Positions 1 through 11,800 of a stretch of DNA of 64,000 nucleotides are shown here, piece after piece (the first letter of the stretch is position 1; every line of letters begins with the position of its first letter). The notes under the pieces are model-generated. The model made no database searches. It saw nothing but the letters and a program-made list of their open reading frames with translations, and was not told the origin of the DNA. This DNA is from Elymus sibiricus (lineage: Eukaryota; Streptophyta; Magnoliopsida; Poales; Poaceae). Position numbers and translations under genes: made by a program. The stretch spans positions 366,632,720 to 366,696,719 of the forward strand of contig CM077671.1 of NCBI GenBank assembly GCA_039707655.1. Direction: 5' to 3'.

Positions 1-1
1 C

Positions 2-568
2 TATGATCCCTTGGATTCATTTGAAATATCCCTTTTTGATGAACTTGATGCTTGCTATGCTTGTGGCCATGATGCCAATATGAAATATGCTTATGAAGTT
101 GAACTTGCTATAGTTCCTTATGTTAAGCATGAAATTGTTGCTATTGCACCCACACACGATAGTCCTATTATCTTTTTAAATTCTCCTAACTACTCTATAT
201 CGGAGAAGTTTGCTCTTATTAAGGATTACATTGATGGGTTGCGTTTTACCACTACACATGATGATTTTGATGAATATAATATGCATGTGCTTACTGCTCC
301 TACTTGCAATTATTATGAGAGAGGAACCAAATCTTCACCTCTCTATGTTTCCAATACTATAAAATTGCAAGAAACTGTTTATACTATGCATTGGCCTTTA
401 CTTAATGTGCATGAATTGTTCTTGTATGACATGCCGATGCATAGGAAGAGGGTTAGACTTCGTTGTCACATGATATATATCACTTTGTGCTCACTACTAA
501 ATTACAAATCATTGTTAATTAAAATTGGCTTTGATATACCTTGGGATCCGGGTGGAACCATTACTTGA
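2..568 (+). CDS. Post-pol ORF of a Gypsy-type element, partial at 5' end
   Basis: The frame is open from the window edge to a TGA at 566-568, about 188 residues without a break, and no ATG is needed because the start lies outside the window. The product is acidic to neutral, with recognisable stretches such as FDELDACYACGHDAN near the start and IPWDPGG at the end. I recognise this as a protein type repeatedly seen near the 3' end of Triticeae Gypsy-like elements, but I know no function for it. There is no RT, integrase, protease or zinc-knuckle motif. It is followed directly by the 3' noncoding region of the element. An uninterrupted frame in otherwise decayed surroundings is notable. It could be part of an env-like or other accessory ORF. 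Confidence 0.6.
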   Translation, partial: YDPLDSFEISLFDELDACYACGHDANMKYAYEVELAIVPYVKHEIVAIAPTHDSPIIFLNSPNYSISEKFALIKDYIDGLRFTTTHDDFDEYNMHVLTAPTCNYYERGTKSSPLYVSNTIKLQETVYTMHWPLLNVHELFLYDMPMHRKRVRLRCHMIYITLCSLLNYKSLLIKIGFDIPWDPGGTIT

Positions 569-1597
569 GCACTTTATGCCTAGCTTAATGGCTTTAAAGA
601 AAGCGCTGCCAGGGAGACAACCCGTAAGTTTTAGAGAGTCATTTATTTCTGTTGTGTGCTTTTATAAAGTTTAAAAACAAAAAAATATAGAGGGGAACCT
701 AAAACTTCACAAAAGGAAAGGTGAAAGTGAGAGAGATGATGAGCATCGTTGAAGTGGGGGATATCCTTGAACTTTGTTCATGCCCATGGAAACTTTGTGA
801 GTTTTGAATCACGGAAACTCTTCCAACAAATATAATTATCCCCTTGTACAAATCCATTGTATTATAAAAATAATGTGCCAAGATTTTCCTTTAGGACGAT
901 TAGATTGCTTGTTGGTATGTACGGTGTAAAAATAGAAACTTTGGCTGTAGTGAGTGAATTTTCATTTTTTACTGGAACGTAGAAAGTTTCTGAAATTGTT
1001 ACACAGTATTTCGTTACACAATATTTATTTTTTCCTAATTTTTCAGAATTTTTGGAGTTACAGAAGTATGGCCAAAGTTCAGATTACTACAGACTGTCCT
1101 GTTTAAGACTGATTCTGTTTTTGATGCATTGGTTTGCTTGTTTTGATGAAACTATCAATTTTATCGGTGGTATAAGCCATGGAAAAGTTATAATATAGAA
1201 GGGATAATGAAAATATAAAATATGAATGGGTTTGCAACAGTACTTAAAGTAGGAAATTGTTTTATCATACTAATGGATCTCACCAGTCTTCTGTTAAGTT
1301 TTGTGTGGATGAAGTGTTCGAACATCGAGGAGGTGTCGATATGAGGAGAAGGAGGAGAGGCAAGAGTTCAAGCTTGGGGATGCCCAAGGCACCCCAAGTA
1401 AATATCCAAGGAGACTCAATCTCCTAATTTTGGGGATGCCTCGGAAGGCATCCTATCTTTCTTCAACAAGTATCAGTATGTTTTCGTTTTCGTTTCATTC
1501 ATGTGATATGTGTAAATCTTGGAGCGTCCTTTGTGTTTAGTTTTCACTTTTATTTTATGCACCATGCTGGTATGAGATTGTCCATGGTTGATTTATA

Positions 1598-1815
1598 GAA
1601 TGCTCATTGCTCTTCACTTATATCTTTTGAGTATGGCTTTATAGAATGCTTCATGTGCTTCACTTATATCATTTGAAGTTTGGATTGCCTGTTTCTCTTC
1701 ACATAGAAAACCGTTATTTGTAGAATGCTCTTTTGCTTCACTTATATTTATTAGAGCTTGGTCTTTTGTAGAAAGAATTAAACTCTCTTGCTTCACTTAT
1801 ATCTATTTAGAGAGC
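1598..1815 (+). repeat. Imperfect tandem repeat with CTTCACTTATAT core
   Basis: Four diverged units of roughly 50-75 bp each carry the core CTTCACTTATAT preceded by TAGAATGCT or a variant, at about 1598, 1645, 1720 and 1770. It lies in the 3' noncoding part of element 1. Element F has a single related unit on the minus strand at about 38590-38630. Confidence 0.6.
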
Positions 1816-2547
1816 CAACATGAATTGGTCATTCACATGGTTAGTCATAAAATCCTACATAAAACTTAGGGATCACTGAATATGATATGTTTGATTCCTT
1901 GCAATAGTTTTGCGATATAGAGATGATAATATGTGGGAGGTACTAGTGGATGATCATGTTTAGTAAGATATTGGTGTTAAGGTTTGTGATTCCCGAAGCA
2001 TGCATGTATAGTCTCCCATTATGCTAGGAAGTTGGAGCACAATTTATTCTTGATTGTCTATCTTTGTGTGAAGGTCGGGGGCGCGTGATGGTTAACTCCT
2101 ACCAAGCTCCCCCCTAGGAGCATGCGTAGTAATACTTTGCTTCGAGAGAGCTAATAAAACTTTTGCAATAAGTATGTGAGTTCTTTATGACTAATGTGAG
2201 TCCATCGATTATACGCACTCTTACCTTTCCGCAGTTTGCTAGCCTCTACGGTACCGTGCATTGCCCTTTCTCACCTCGAGAGTCGGTGCAAACTTCGCCG
2301 GTGCATCCAAACCCCGTGATATGATACGTTCTACCACACATAAGCCTTATTATATCTTCCTCAAAACAGCCACCATACCTACCTATTATGGCATTTCCAT
2401 AGCCATTCCGAGATATATTGCCATGCAACTTCCACCGCCTCCGTTTTGATGACTTGATCATTCATTGTCATATTGCATTACATGATCGTAAGATAGCTAG
2501 CATGATGTTTTCATGGCTTGTCCATTTTTTGATATCTTTGCTACGCT

Positions 2548-3180
2548 CACTACTGCAGGATGCTGCTAACACGACACATCAATCAGAGACCCTTCGACAA
2601 AACTGTGTGCGATGACCAAATCGCAAACGATATAGTTATAGCTCCGTCGCTAATGACGTTAACTGTGTGCGATGGCGTATCCATCAAATACGATCTAAAA
2701 AATAGTTGCGTGTGCGATGTTTGGCAAACTGTTGGCCTAGATAAACTGTTTGCGATTGGGTAATATAACACAAACGCTTCTAAAAATACAAGTGTGTGCG
2801 ATGTACGGCATACAATTCACCCGATGAACTGTTTGCACTGATCAAGCAGAACACAAACGATTGTCCAGATGATCACATGTGCGATAGACGGCATACAGGT
2901 CACTCGGATGAACTGTTTGTGATGAGGTAAAATAACATAAACGGTTACCTAGATCAAGATGTGTGTGATAGACCGCATACATGCCACTGGGATGAGCTGT
3001 GTGCGATAAGCAAAAATAACACAAACGGTTTCTCAGATCAAGATGTGTGTGATGTACGTAGGCCACTCGGATGTGTTGTGGGCAAACGGTTCCAGATAAA
3101 GAACTATCAGGGACTGATGAAATCATCACCGACGGATTTGGTTGTTTATTCCGTATGCGATGTGATTTGCTCAATCTGCC
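2548..3180. repeat. Left terminus and subterminal repeat array of CACTA X
   Basis: After the terminal CACTACTGCAGG the array is built of repeated AACTGTTTGCGAT and GTGTGCGATG motifs. Four tandem units of about 84 bp begin at 2744, 2827, 2911 and 2995. Such arrays are the usual binding region of CACTA transposases. Confidence 0.7.
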
Positions 3181-3603
3181 CACAAACATCTATGCTCTAT
3201 TTAGAAGAACATGATTGCATAACCAAATTAAGCATCCAATACACACATAACATTGGTGCACACCTCGGTCGTGGTTCTGCTTCTTAAGGTCCGGATATTA
3301 ATCGTTAATTGCATATTGATGTCCAGATATTAATCGACCATTGCATACTAAGGAAAAGATAGTACTACCAAAATAAGAGTCTCCCTCATAAGATGTCATT
3401 TGCATGGTTGTATCACAAATGACAGAAATAGTACAAAGGTTCAAATTCCAGCATTACAAGGCTCAAATTCAAAGATTACAAGGTTCAAACCGATAATAGA
3501 AATGAAATTCAGCTTATGCAGGAAACTTTGTCATGCAGCTCTAGACGCCCGCGCTGATCAGCTGAACAAGAACATATATGATAGGTTCATACTGATATTA
3601 CTA
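3181..3603. other. No gene seen
   Basis: AT-rich DNA between the subterminal array and the stop codon of the F-box pseudogene. It may contain that gene's 3' untranslated region (it lies downstream on the minus strand). I see nothing else in it. Confidence 0.5.
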
Positions 3604-4728
3604 CTAGTTTTGCAACTTCAATATTTCTGCAAAGGGATCCGCCACTGACATGTCATTTATGGGCTTGTCATTAGGACTTCCGAATAGTCTGTCAAATGAA
3701 GTTACAAAATGAAATTGAGCTTCTGTAGAGAGTTTTCCATTCTGTCCTAGTCGCCGGAGCTGATCATCAAACCATTCTTTTTTTTGCGCGATAAATGTAG
3801 GGAAAATCTCATTATCTTTAGCACACTTGCTCTCACAACAAAGAACCTGGCGAATATAATCTCCGGTAAGGTCCCTCGGTAGGAGTTCAAAGTAATTTCT
3901 GAAAGATAGATATCAAGGCATTCAATGGGATTGTTATCTCCTGTTGCAACACCAGCAATACACACAAATTGCCCGGAGACTCATGGAGGTGATGTGGAGG
4001 CTACTCAACCCATTGATCGCCTGAATATGAAGGTACTCGAGTGCAGTACAGCCGCGGAGCAGGCGCTCCATGTCGTCGTTGGGGATGCAGACGGTGACGA
4101 GATCAAGGTGCTTCAGTCAAGGTAGCAAAAGAGCGGGATTGGCGTTAATCTGGGGGAAATGGCAGTTCAAGAACCTTGCGAAGCGTAGCGTTGGCGCGAG
4201 GCACAGCGCGGAGGGTGGCAGCGGGCGCATATGTTCATCATTAAAATGGAGCTCTTCGAGATGATCTAGGGCTGGCGATAAGAACCACTCGTCAAGCTTG
4301 GCTCGGTCATTGCCATTGGAACGGAACTTGCCCATGGTAAGGCGTTTGATTGGGCTACAATGCGTGCCGGGGATTCGGGATAATGCATCCAAGCATTTGC
4401 GATAGCCAGTGCAAAGCATGTGCTCGCTGATGATGCCGAGAGGGGTGCAACGCCATAGGGGGCGCCACCGCCGAGAGAGGACGGTTGTGCGCACGCCATC
4501 TTCGATAGGGAGGAGGAAGATGATGACTCTCAACATATCGTCGGGGAGGCTGCTGATGAGGTCTACGCCTATCGGAGACGCTTGTGTTTCTGGCTCAGCC
4601 CGCCTCCGCTTGTTGGCAACCTCAACATCCACGTCCGGAGAATGGCCGTCGGCGTATCTTTCTGTCAAGAGTGGAGCAGTGGGAGGATAGTGATTATGTA
4701 GCCAGATCTGGGTAGAAGAATAGTGCAT
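3604..4728 (-). pseudogene. F-box / LRR / FBD-type protein, broken and internally deleted
   Basis: The frame opens at the ATG at 4728. Residues about 55-100 form an F-box (DLISSLPDDMLRVIIFLLP followed by VLSRRWRPLW), the Skp1-binding module of SCF ubiquitin ligases. Leucine-rich stretches follow. A TGA at 4117-4119 interrupts the frame where CGA is expected, and the same frame then continues with LKHLDLVTVCIPNDDMERLL to about 3943. The C-terminal FBD-like part resumes in another frame (NNPIECLDIYL, about 3930) and needs a further shift at an A-run near 3778-3785 before the closing segment (WFDDQLRRLGQNGKLSTEAQ) ends at 3604-3606. Compared with the plant F-box/FBD family, roughly 100 residues appear missing between LRAICV and NNPIECLD. 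It is clearly nonfunctional and lies inside CACTA X, so it is probably a captured host gene. Confidence 0.8.
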
Positions 4729-4872
4729 TGGTAATTACAAGTTACTACTTACTAGGTAGGAACAGTTTTAACAGATTAAGAAAATGAAATCCCAATTGGT
4801 TGCTGAAATACTACACAGTTACATTGATATTGCTACGTAAGTCAACATTCAGATACTACAAAGAACACTTAC

Positions 4873-5158
4873 TTCCAACATAGGATTTACGGAGAATGTC
4901 GTCGGGGAAGTTAGCATTTATCGTATGGTAAGGCTCTTTTAGGTGCAGCGTAATTTTAGTGCCAACTTTCAGTACATAAAACTTAGAAATTTCTCCCCAA
5001 AGGCCTTCTTCAAAGTAGGAGTGACAATCTTCATCAATTTTTACAGAAACAACGATTGTAAATCCATGGTTTGTGCTCAATATGACATCCCTGGAGTCTT
5101 CAGTTATGTAAAGGCAAAGATTAAGCGCTACAGTTGTCGTTGCAGCCCAAGGGATGTA
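4873..5158 (-). pseudogene. Single exon-like open frame, unassigned
   Basis: An open minus-strand frame of about 95 codons is bounded by a consensus acceptor (CTGCAG before 5158) and a consensus donor (GTAAGT after 4873). It encodes features such as LSTNHGFTIVVSVKID and KFYVLKVGTKITLHL. The alternation of hydrophobic residues suggests a beta-rich domain, possibly B3-like, but I cannot assign it. It lies upstream of the F-box pseudogene on the same strand and could be a second captured fragment or an upstream exon. No flanking exon was identified. Confidence 0.35.
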
Positions 5159-5506
5159 CTGCAGGAAATTAAAAAATTGTTATAGAACCTGTTAAAAGAA
5201 CAACATGCACATCAGTTGATTTGAAAGGACAAAAAATTACAAGTAAACAGATAATGTAACCATCATGTCGTGCAAATATATATGAGAGTAAACGAAAGAA
5301 CAATACATCATTAATTTGCCTAATATAGAAGGAGAAGGATAAGAAGAAGAAATCACACTTAACGTAAATTCTGCATGTGGCACATTTTATCCAAATGTAG
5401 CAATTTATAGTATAGGTTCAGAAAAAGAATAGGCCATGCATGTCAACCCAGGTAGTGTGAGATTGAACATACCGTGCGCTCCGTGAAGTCGTCTGGTATG
5501 GTGAGA
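5159..5506. other. No feature seen
   Basis: AT-rich DNA between the exon-like frame and the insertion point of element A. It may be intronic. The last five bases before A form its target duplication. Confidence 0.4.
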
Positions 5507-5511
5507 TGGAA
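5507..5511. repeat. Target-site duplication of element A (left)
   Basis: TGGAA immediately before the 5' LTR is repeated immediately after the 3' LTR at 15703-15707. Confidence 0.9.
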
Positions 5512-7034
5512 TGATACGTCAATTTTGCATCATGCTTTTATATTGATATTTATTGCATTATGGGCTGTTATTACAGATTATGGTACAATAATTATGCCTT
5601 TTCTCTCTTATTTTACAAGGTTTACATGAAGAGGGAGAATGCCGACAGCTGGAATTCTGGACTGGAAAAGGAGCAAATATGAGAGACCTATTCTGCACAA
5701 CTCCAAAAGTCCTGAAAAGTTGCGGAGAATTATTTTGGAATATATAAAAAATATTGGGCGAAAGAAATACCAGAGGGGACCCACCCGGAGGCCACAAGCC
5801 TTGGGGCGCGCCCTACCCCCAGGGCGCGCCCCTGTGGCTTGTGGGCCCCCTGCCAGCCCTCCGGTGCCCATCTTCTGCTATATGGAGGGTTTTGACCTGA
5901 AAAAAATCAGAAGAGAGCTTTCGGGATGAAGCGCCGCCGTCTCGAGGCGGAACCTGGGCAGAAGCAATCTAGGGCTCCGGCGGAGCTGTTCTGCCGGGGA
6001 AACTTCCCTCTCGGAGGGGGAAATCGAAGCCATCATCATCACCAACGATCCTCTCATCGAGAGGGGGTCAATCTCCATCAACATCTTCACTAGCACCATC
6101 TCCTCTCCAAACCCTAGTTCATCTCTTGTATCCGATCTTAGTCTCAAAACCTGAGATTGGTACCTGTGGGTTGCTAGTAGTGTTGATTACTCCTTGTAGT
6201 TGATGCTAGTTGGTTTACTTGGTGGAAGATCATATGTTCAGATCCTTAATGATAATTAATACTTCTCTGATCATGAATATGAATATGCTTTGTGAGTAGT
6301 TACGTTTGTTCCTGAGGACTTGGGATAAGTCTTGTTATAAGTAATCATGTGAATTTGGTATTCGTTCGATATTTTGATAAGATGTATGTTGTCTCTCCTC
6401 TAGTGGTGTTATGTGAACGTCGACTACATGACACTTCACCATTATTTGGGCCTAGGGGGAGGCATTGGGAAGTAATAAGTAGATGATGGGTTGCTAGAGT
6501 GACAGAAGCTTAAACCCTAGTTTATGCGTTGCTTCGTAAGGGGCTGATTTGGATCCATATGTTTCATGCTATGGTTAGATTTATCTTAATTCTTCTTTCA
6601 TAGTTGCGGATGCTTGCGAGAGAGGTTAATCATAAGTGGGAGGCTTGTCCAAGTAAGGGCAGCACCCAAGCACCGGTCCACCCACATATCAAATTATCAA
6701 AGTAACGAACGCGAATCATATGAGCATGATGAAAACTAGCTTGACAGAAATTCTCATGTGTCCTCGGGAGCGCTTTGCCTTATATAAGAGTTTTTCCAGG
6801 CTTGTCCTTTGCTACAAAAAGGATTGGTCCACCTTGATGCACCTTTGCTACATTTGTTACCTGCTACTTGTTACGAATTATCTTATCACAAAACTATTTG
6901 TTGCTGGTAATTTCAGGGCTTGTAGAGAATACCTTACTGAAAACCGCTTGTCATTTCCTTCTGCTCCTCGTTGGGTTCGACACTTTTACTTATCGAAAGG
7001 ACTACGATAGATCCCCTATACTTGTGGGTTATCA
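5512..7034 (+). repeat. 5' LTR of element A
   Basis: Begins TGATACGTCAATTTTGC and ends CTTGTGGGTTATCA. It pairs with 14175-15702. Confidence 0.93.
5792..5886 (+). promoter_or_regulatory. LTR promoter: GC palindrome plus TATA-like box
   Basis: Two nested stems can form: CCACAAGCC (5792-5800) with GGCTTGTGG (5836-5844), and GGGGCGCGCCC (5803-5813) with GGGCGCGCCCC (5822-5832). A TATA-like CTATATGG follows 34 bp downstream at 5878. The same arrangement occurs in the 3' LTR (stems 14456-14464/14502-14510 and 14468-14478/14488-14498). The promoter role is inferred from the TATA position. Confidence 0.6.
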
Positions 7035-7045
7035 AGAATCTTTTC

Positions 7046-7063
7046 TGGCGCCGTTGCCGGGGA
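7046..7063 (+). other. Primer binding site of element A (tRNA-Asp type)
   Basis: TGGCGCCGTTGCCGGGGA lies 11 bases after the LTR and is the exact complement of the 18-nt 3' end of plant tRNA-Asp (…TCCCCGGCAACGGCGCCA). Confidence 0.88.
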
Positions 7064-7140
7064 GTGAAGCGCCTTTGGTGTGTGGAATTTGGTAAGGAAA
7101 AATTTATATAGTGTGCTGAAATTTACTGTAACTTGTTACT

Positions 7141-8814
7141 GTGGAAAATAATCCTTTGAGGGGCTTGTTCAGGGTATCTTCACCTCGACCGGAAGCACAA
7201 AGAGTTGCTCCTCAACCTACTGAACCTACTGGAAATATTTATTATGAAATTCCTTCGGGTATGATAGAGAAACTGCTAGCTAATCTTTATGCAGGAGATG
7301 GAACACTACATCCTGATTTGCATCTAATCTATGTAGATGAAGTTTGTGGATTATTTAAGCTTGCAGGTTTGCCCGAGGATGATGTCAAGAAGAAGGTCTT
7401 ACCTTTATCTTTGAAGGAGAAGGCATTGACATGGTATAGGCTATGTGATGATATTGGATCATGGAACTACAACCGATTGAAATTGGAATTTCATCAGAAG
7501 TTTTATCCTATGCATCTGGTTCATCGTGATCGGAATTATATTTATAATTTTTGGCCTCGTGAAGGAGAAAGTACCGCTCAAGCTTGGGGGAGGCTTAAGT
7601 CAATGTTATATTCATGCCCCAATCATGAGCTCTCAAGAGAAATTAGTATTCAGAATTTTTATGCTCGGCTCTCTCGTAATGATCAATCCATGCTCGATAC
7701 TTCTTGTACTGGTTCCTTTATGAAGAAAGATATTGAATTCAAATGGGATTTATTGGAAAGAATTAAACGCAACTCTGAAGATTGGGAACTCGACAAAGGT
7801 AAGGAGTCAGGTATAAACCTTAAGTTTGATTGTGTTAAATCCTTTATATACACCGATGCTTTTCGTGAATTTAGCACTAAATATGGACTTGACTCTGAGA
7901 TAGTAGCTTCTTTCTGTGAATCATTTGCTACTCATGTTGATCTCCCTAAGGAGAAGTGGTTTAAATATCATCCTCCCATTGAAGTGAAAGTAATTGAACC
8001 TACTAAAGTTGAATAAGAAACTATTACTTATAATGTTGATCCTGTTATTCCTGCTGCTTATATTGAGAAACCACCTTTCCCTGTTAGAATAAAGGAACAT
8101 GCTAATGCTTCAACTGTGGTTCGTAAGAGCTATGTTAGAACACCTACACCCCCTGAAGAAATTAAAGTTGAACCTAGTATTGCTATGGTTAAAGATCTCT
8201 TGGTTGATAATATTGATGGGCATGTTATTCATTTCCGTGATGAAGCTGCTAGAATTGCTAGACCTGATACTAAAGATAAACATAGACCTGTTGTTGGCAT
8301 GCCTGTTGTTTCTGTTAAAATAGGAGATCGTTGTTATCATGGCTTATGTGATGTGGGTGCTAGTGTGAGTGCAATTCTCTTTACTTTATACCAAGAAATT
8401 ATGAATGATATTGCACCTGCTGAAATAGAAGATATTGATATTACTATCAAGCTTGCTAATAGAGATACTATATCACCAATTGGGATTGTTAGAGATGTTG
8501 AAGTCTTGTGTGGGAAAATAAAATATCCTACTGATTTTCTTGTTCTTGGTTCCCCACAAGATGATTTTTGTCCCATTATATTTGGTAGGCCTTTCTTGAA
8601 TACTGTTAATGCTAAGATAGATTGTGAGAAAGAAACTGTTACTGTAAGTTTTGGGGATGTGTCCCATGAGTTTAATTTCTCTAAATTTCGTAGACAACCC
8701 CATGATAAAGAATTTCCTAGTAAGGATGAAATTATTGGTCTTGCTTCTATTGCTGTGCCTCCTACTAATCCTTTAGAACAATATTTGCTAGCCATGAAAA
8801 TGATATGTTCATGA
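7141..8814 (+). pseudogene. gag-protease region of element A
   Basis: This encodes the capsid polyprotein and aspartic protease of the retroelement. The initiator is GTG at 7141, where the related element B has ATG, so the start codon is probably lost. The gag domain includes WYRLCDDIGSWN and LEFHQKFYPMHLVHRDRN (about residues 98-125), followed by the coiled EAW-like helix region (AQAWGRLKSM). A TAA at 8014-8016 interrupts the frame, which continues in phase to the protease motif CDVGASVSAI at about 8347-8376 and IIFGRPFLNTVNAKIDC. The frame is lost by a single-base shift near 8790. Element B supplies the comparison for each break. A zinc knuckle was not seen. Confidence 0.88.
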
Positions 8815-11800
8815 ATGAAAGAAGGGAATTAGATAATATTTTCTTTGATCAAATGCCTGTTTTGAAACACAACTTGCCTGTTGAAATACTTGGGGATCCT
8901 CCTCCACCCAAGGGTGATCCCGTGTTTGAGCTTAAACAATTACCGGATACTCTGAAATATGCTTATCTTGATGAAAAGAAGATATATCCTGTTATTATTA
9001 GTGCTAACCTTTAAGAGCATGAAGAAAAGAGATTATTGAAAACTCTGAAGAAGCACCGTGCTGCTATTAGATATACTCTTGATGATCTTAAGGGCATTAG
9101 TCCCACTCTATTTCAGCATAAAATTAATATGGAGCCTGGTGCTAAACTAGTTGTTGATCACCAATGACGGTTAAATCCTAAAATGAAAGAAGTGGTAAGA
9201 AATGAAATATTAAAGCTTCTGGAGGCAGGTATAATTTATCCTATTGCTAATAGTAGATGGGTTAGTCCCGTTCATTGTGTCCCTAAGAAGGGAGGTATTA
9301 CATTTGTTCCCAATGATAAAAATGAATTGATCCCGCAAAGAATTGTTACAGGATATAGAATGGTAATTGATTTTAGGAAATTAAATAAAGCTACTAGGAA
9401 AGATCATTACCCTCTACCTTTTATTGATCAAATGCTAGAAAGACTATCCAAACACACACACTTTTGCTTTCTAGATGGTTATTCTGGTTTCTCTCAAATA
9501 CCTGTGTCAAAAGAGGACCAAGAGAAGACCACTTTTACTTGTCCTTTCGGTACCTTTGCTTATAGACATATGCCTTTTGGTTTATCCAATGCACCTGCTA
9601 CCTTTCAAAGATGTATGACTGCTATTTTCTCTGACTTTTGTGAAAAGATTGTTGAGGTTTTCATGGATAATTTCTCCGTTTACTGAACTTCTTTTGATGA
9701 TTGCTTAAGCAACCTTGATCGAGTTTTGCAGAGATGTGAAGAAACTAATCTTGTCTTGAATTGGGAGAAGTGCCACTTTATGGTTAATGAGGGTATTGTC
9801 TTGGGACACAAAATCTCCGAAAGAGGTATTGAAGTTGATAAAGCTAAAGTTGATGCTATTGAAAAAATGCCGTGTCCTACGGATATCAAAGGTATAAGAA
9901 GTTTCCTTGGTCATGCTGGTTTCTATAGGAGGTTTATTAAAGACTTCTCTAAGATTTCTAGGCCTCTCACTAATCTCTTGCAAAAAGATGTTCCATTCGT
10001 TTTTGATGATGATTGTGTAGAAGCATTTGAAATTCTTAAGAAAGCCTTGATCACTGCACCTGTTGTTCAACCACCTGATTGGAACCTACCCTTTGAAATC
10101 ATGTGTGACGCTAGTGATTATGATGTTGGTGCTATTCTAGGACAAAGAGTTGATAAGAAATTGAATGTTATCCATTATGCTAGTAAAACTCTAGACAGTG
10201 CTCAAAGAAACTATGCTACTACCGAAAAGGAATTTTTAGCTGTTGTGTTTGCATGTGATAAGTTCAGATCTTATATTGTCGATTCCAAAGTTACTGTTCA
10301 CACTGATCATGCTGCTATTAAATACCTTATGGGAAAGAAAGATGCTAAACCTAGACTTATTAGATGGGTTCTCTTGCTACAAGAATTTGATTTGCATATT
10401 GTTGATAGAAAGGGTGATGCGAACCCCGTAGCAGATAACTTGTCTAGGTTAGAGAATGTTCTTGATGACCCACTACCTATTGATGATAGCTTTCCTGATG
10501 AACAATTAGCTGTCATAAATGCTTCACGTAATGCTCCATGGTATGCTGATTATGCTAATTACATTGTTGCTAAATTTATACCACCTAGTTTCACATACCA
10601 ACAAAAGAAAAAGTTAATCTATGATTTAAGACATTACTTTTGGGATGATCCACACCTTTATAAAGGAGTAGATGGTGTTATTAGACGTTGTGTACCTGAG
10701 CATGAACAGGCACAGATCCTACACAAGTGTCACTCCGAGGCCTACGGAGGACACCACGCTGGAGATAGAACTGCACACAAGGTATTACAATCTGGTTTTT
10801 ATTGGCCTACTCTCTTCAAGGATGCTCGTAAGTTTGTCTTGTCTTGTGATGAATGTCAAAGAATTGTTAATATTAGTAGACGTCAGGAAATGCCTATGAA
10901 TTACTCACTTGTTATTGAACCATTCGATGTTTGGGGTTTTGATTATATGGGACCTTTTCCAAAGTCCAACGGGTATACTCATATTCTAGTTGCTGTTGAT
11001 TATGTTACTAAGTGGGTACAAGCTATTCCAACTAGTAGTGCTGATCATAACACTTCTATTAAAATGCTTAAAGAAGTTATTTTCCCTAGATTTGGAGTCC
11101 CTAGATATTTAATGACTGATGGTGGTTCACACATTATTCATGGTGCTTTCCGTAAATTGTTTGCTAAGTATGATGTTAATCATAGAATTGCATCTCCATA
11201 TCATCCTCAGTCTAGTGGTCAAGTAGAATTAATCAATAGAGAAATTAAATTGATCTTGCAAAAGACCGTTAATAGATCTAGAAAGAATTGGTCTAAGAAA
11301 CTTGATGATGCGTTATGGGCTTATAGATCTGCTTACAAAAACCCTATGGGTATGTCTCCGTATAAAATGGTCTATGGTAAAGCATGTCACTTACCTCTAG
11401 AACTAGAACATAAAGCTTATTGGGCAATCAAAGAGCTCAACTATGATTTCAAACTTGCTGGTGAGAAGAGGTTATTTGATATTAGCTCACTTGATGAATG
11501 GAGAACCCAGGCCTATGAGAATGCCAAGTTGTTTAAAGAAAAGGTTAAGAGATGGCATGATAAAAGGATACAAAAGAGTGAATTCAATGTAGGTGACCAT
11601 GTCTTGCTATACAATTCTCGTTTAAGATTTTTTGCGGGAAAACTTCTCTATAAATGGGAAGGGCCTTACATTGTCGAGGAAGTATATCGTTCCGGTGCCA
11701 TCAAGATCAACAACGCCGAAGGCACAAATCCGAAGGTGGTAAACGGGCAGAGAATCAAACATTATATCTCAGGTACTCCCGTAAATGTAGAAACCAATAT

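Larger units (their letters stand above)
1..2547 (+). mobile_element. Gypsy-type LTR element 1, left part (3' internal region)
   Basis: The segment holds a partial ORF followed by about 2 kb of noncoding DNA typical of the long 3' region of Triticeae Gypsy elements. Landmarks are a 'slippery' leader with GGGAGACAACCC at about 614 and a motif around 1376-1400 (GGGATGCCCAAGGCACCCCA). The same motifs occur on the minus strand at about 38860-38880 and 40110-40130 in element F, so the two are related. The segment stops exactly at the CACTA terminus at 2548, and the element resumes at 24576 after the shared GCT duplication. No LTR is present here; its 3' LTR is at 25537-27061. Confidence 0.75.

Noticed and set aside
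1..2547. Treating the left segment as an element separate from 24576-27061
   Set aside because: Matching GCT flanks and terminal CACTA bases at 2548 and 24575 make the two segments halves of one element.
2246..2771. Short overlapping frames on both strands around the left CACTA end
   Set aside because: They span the junction between retroelement noncoding DNA and subterminal repeats and show no protein features.
2744..3073. CRISPR-like regularly spaced repeats
   Set aside because: Repeats are imperfect, contiguous and lie inside a CACTA terminus in a plant genome; there are no spacers or cas genes.
7046..7063. A tRNA gene next to the LTR
   Set aside because: Only the 18-nt complement of the tRNA 3' end is present; it is a primer binding site.
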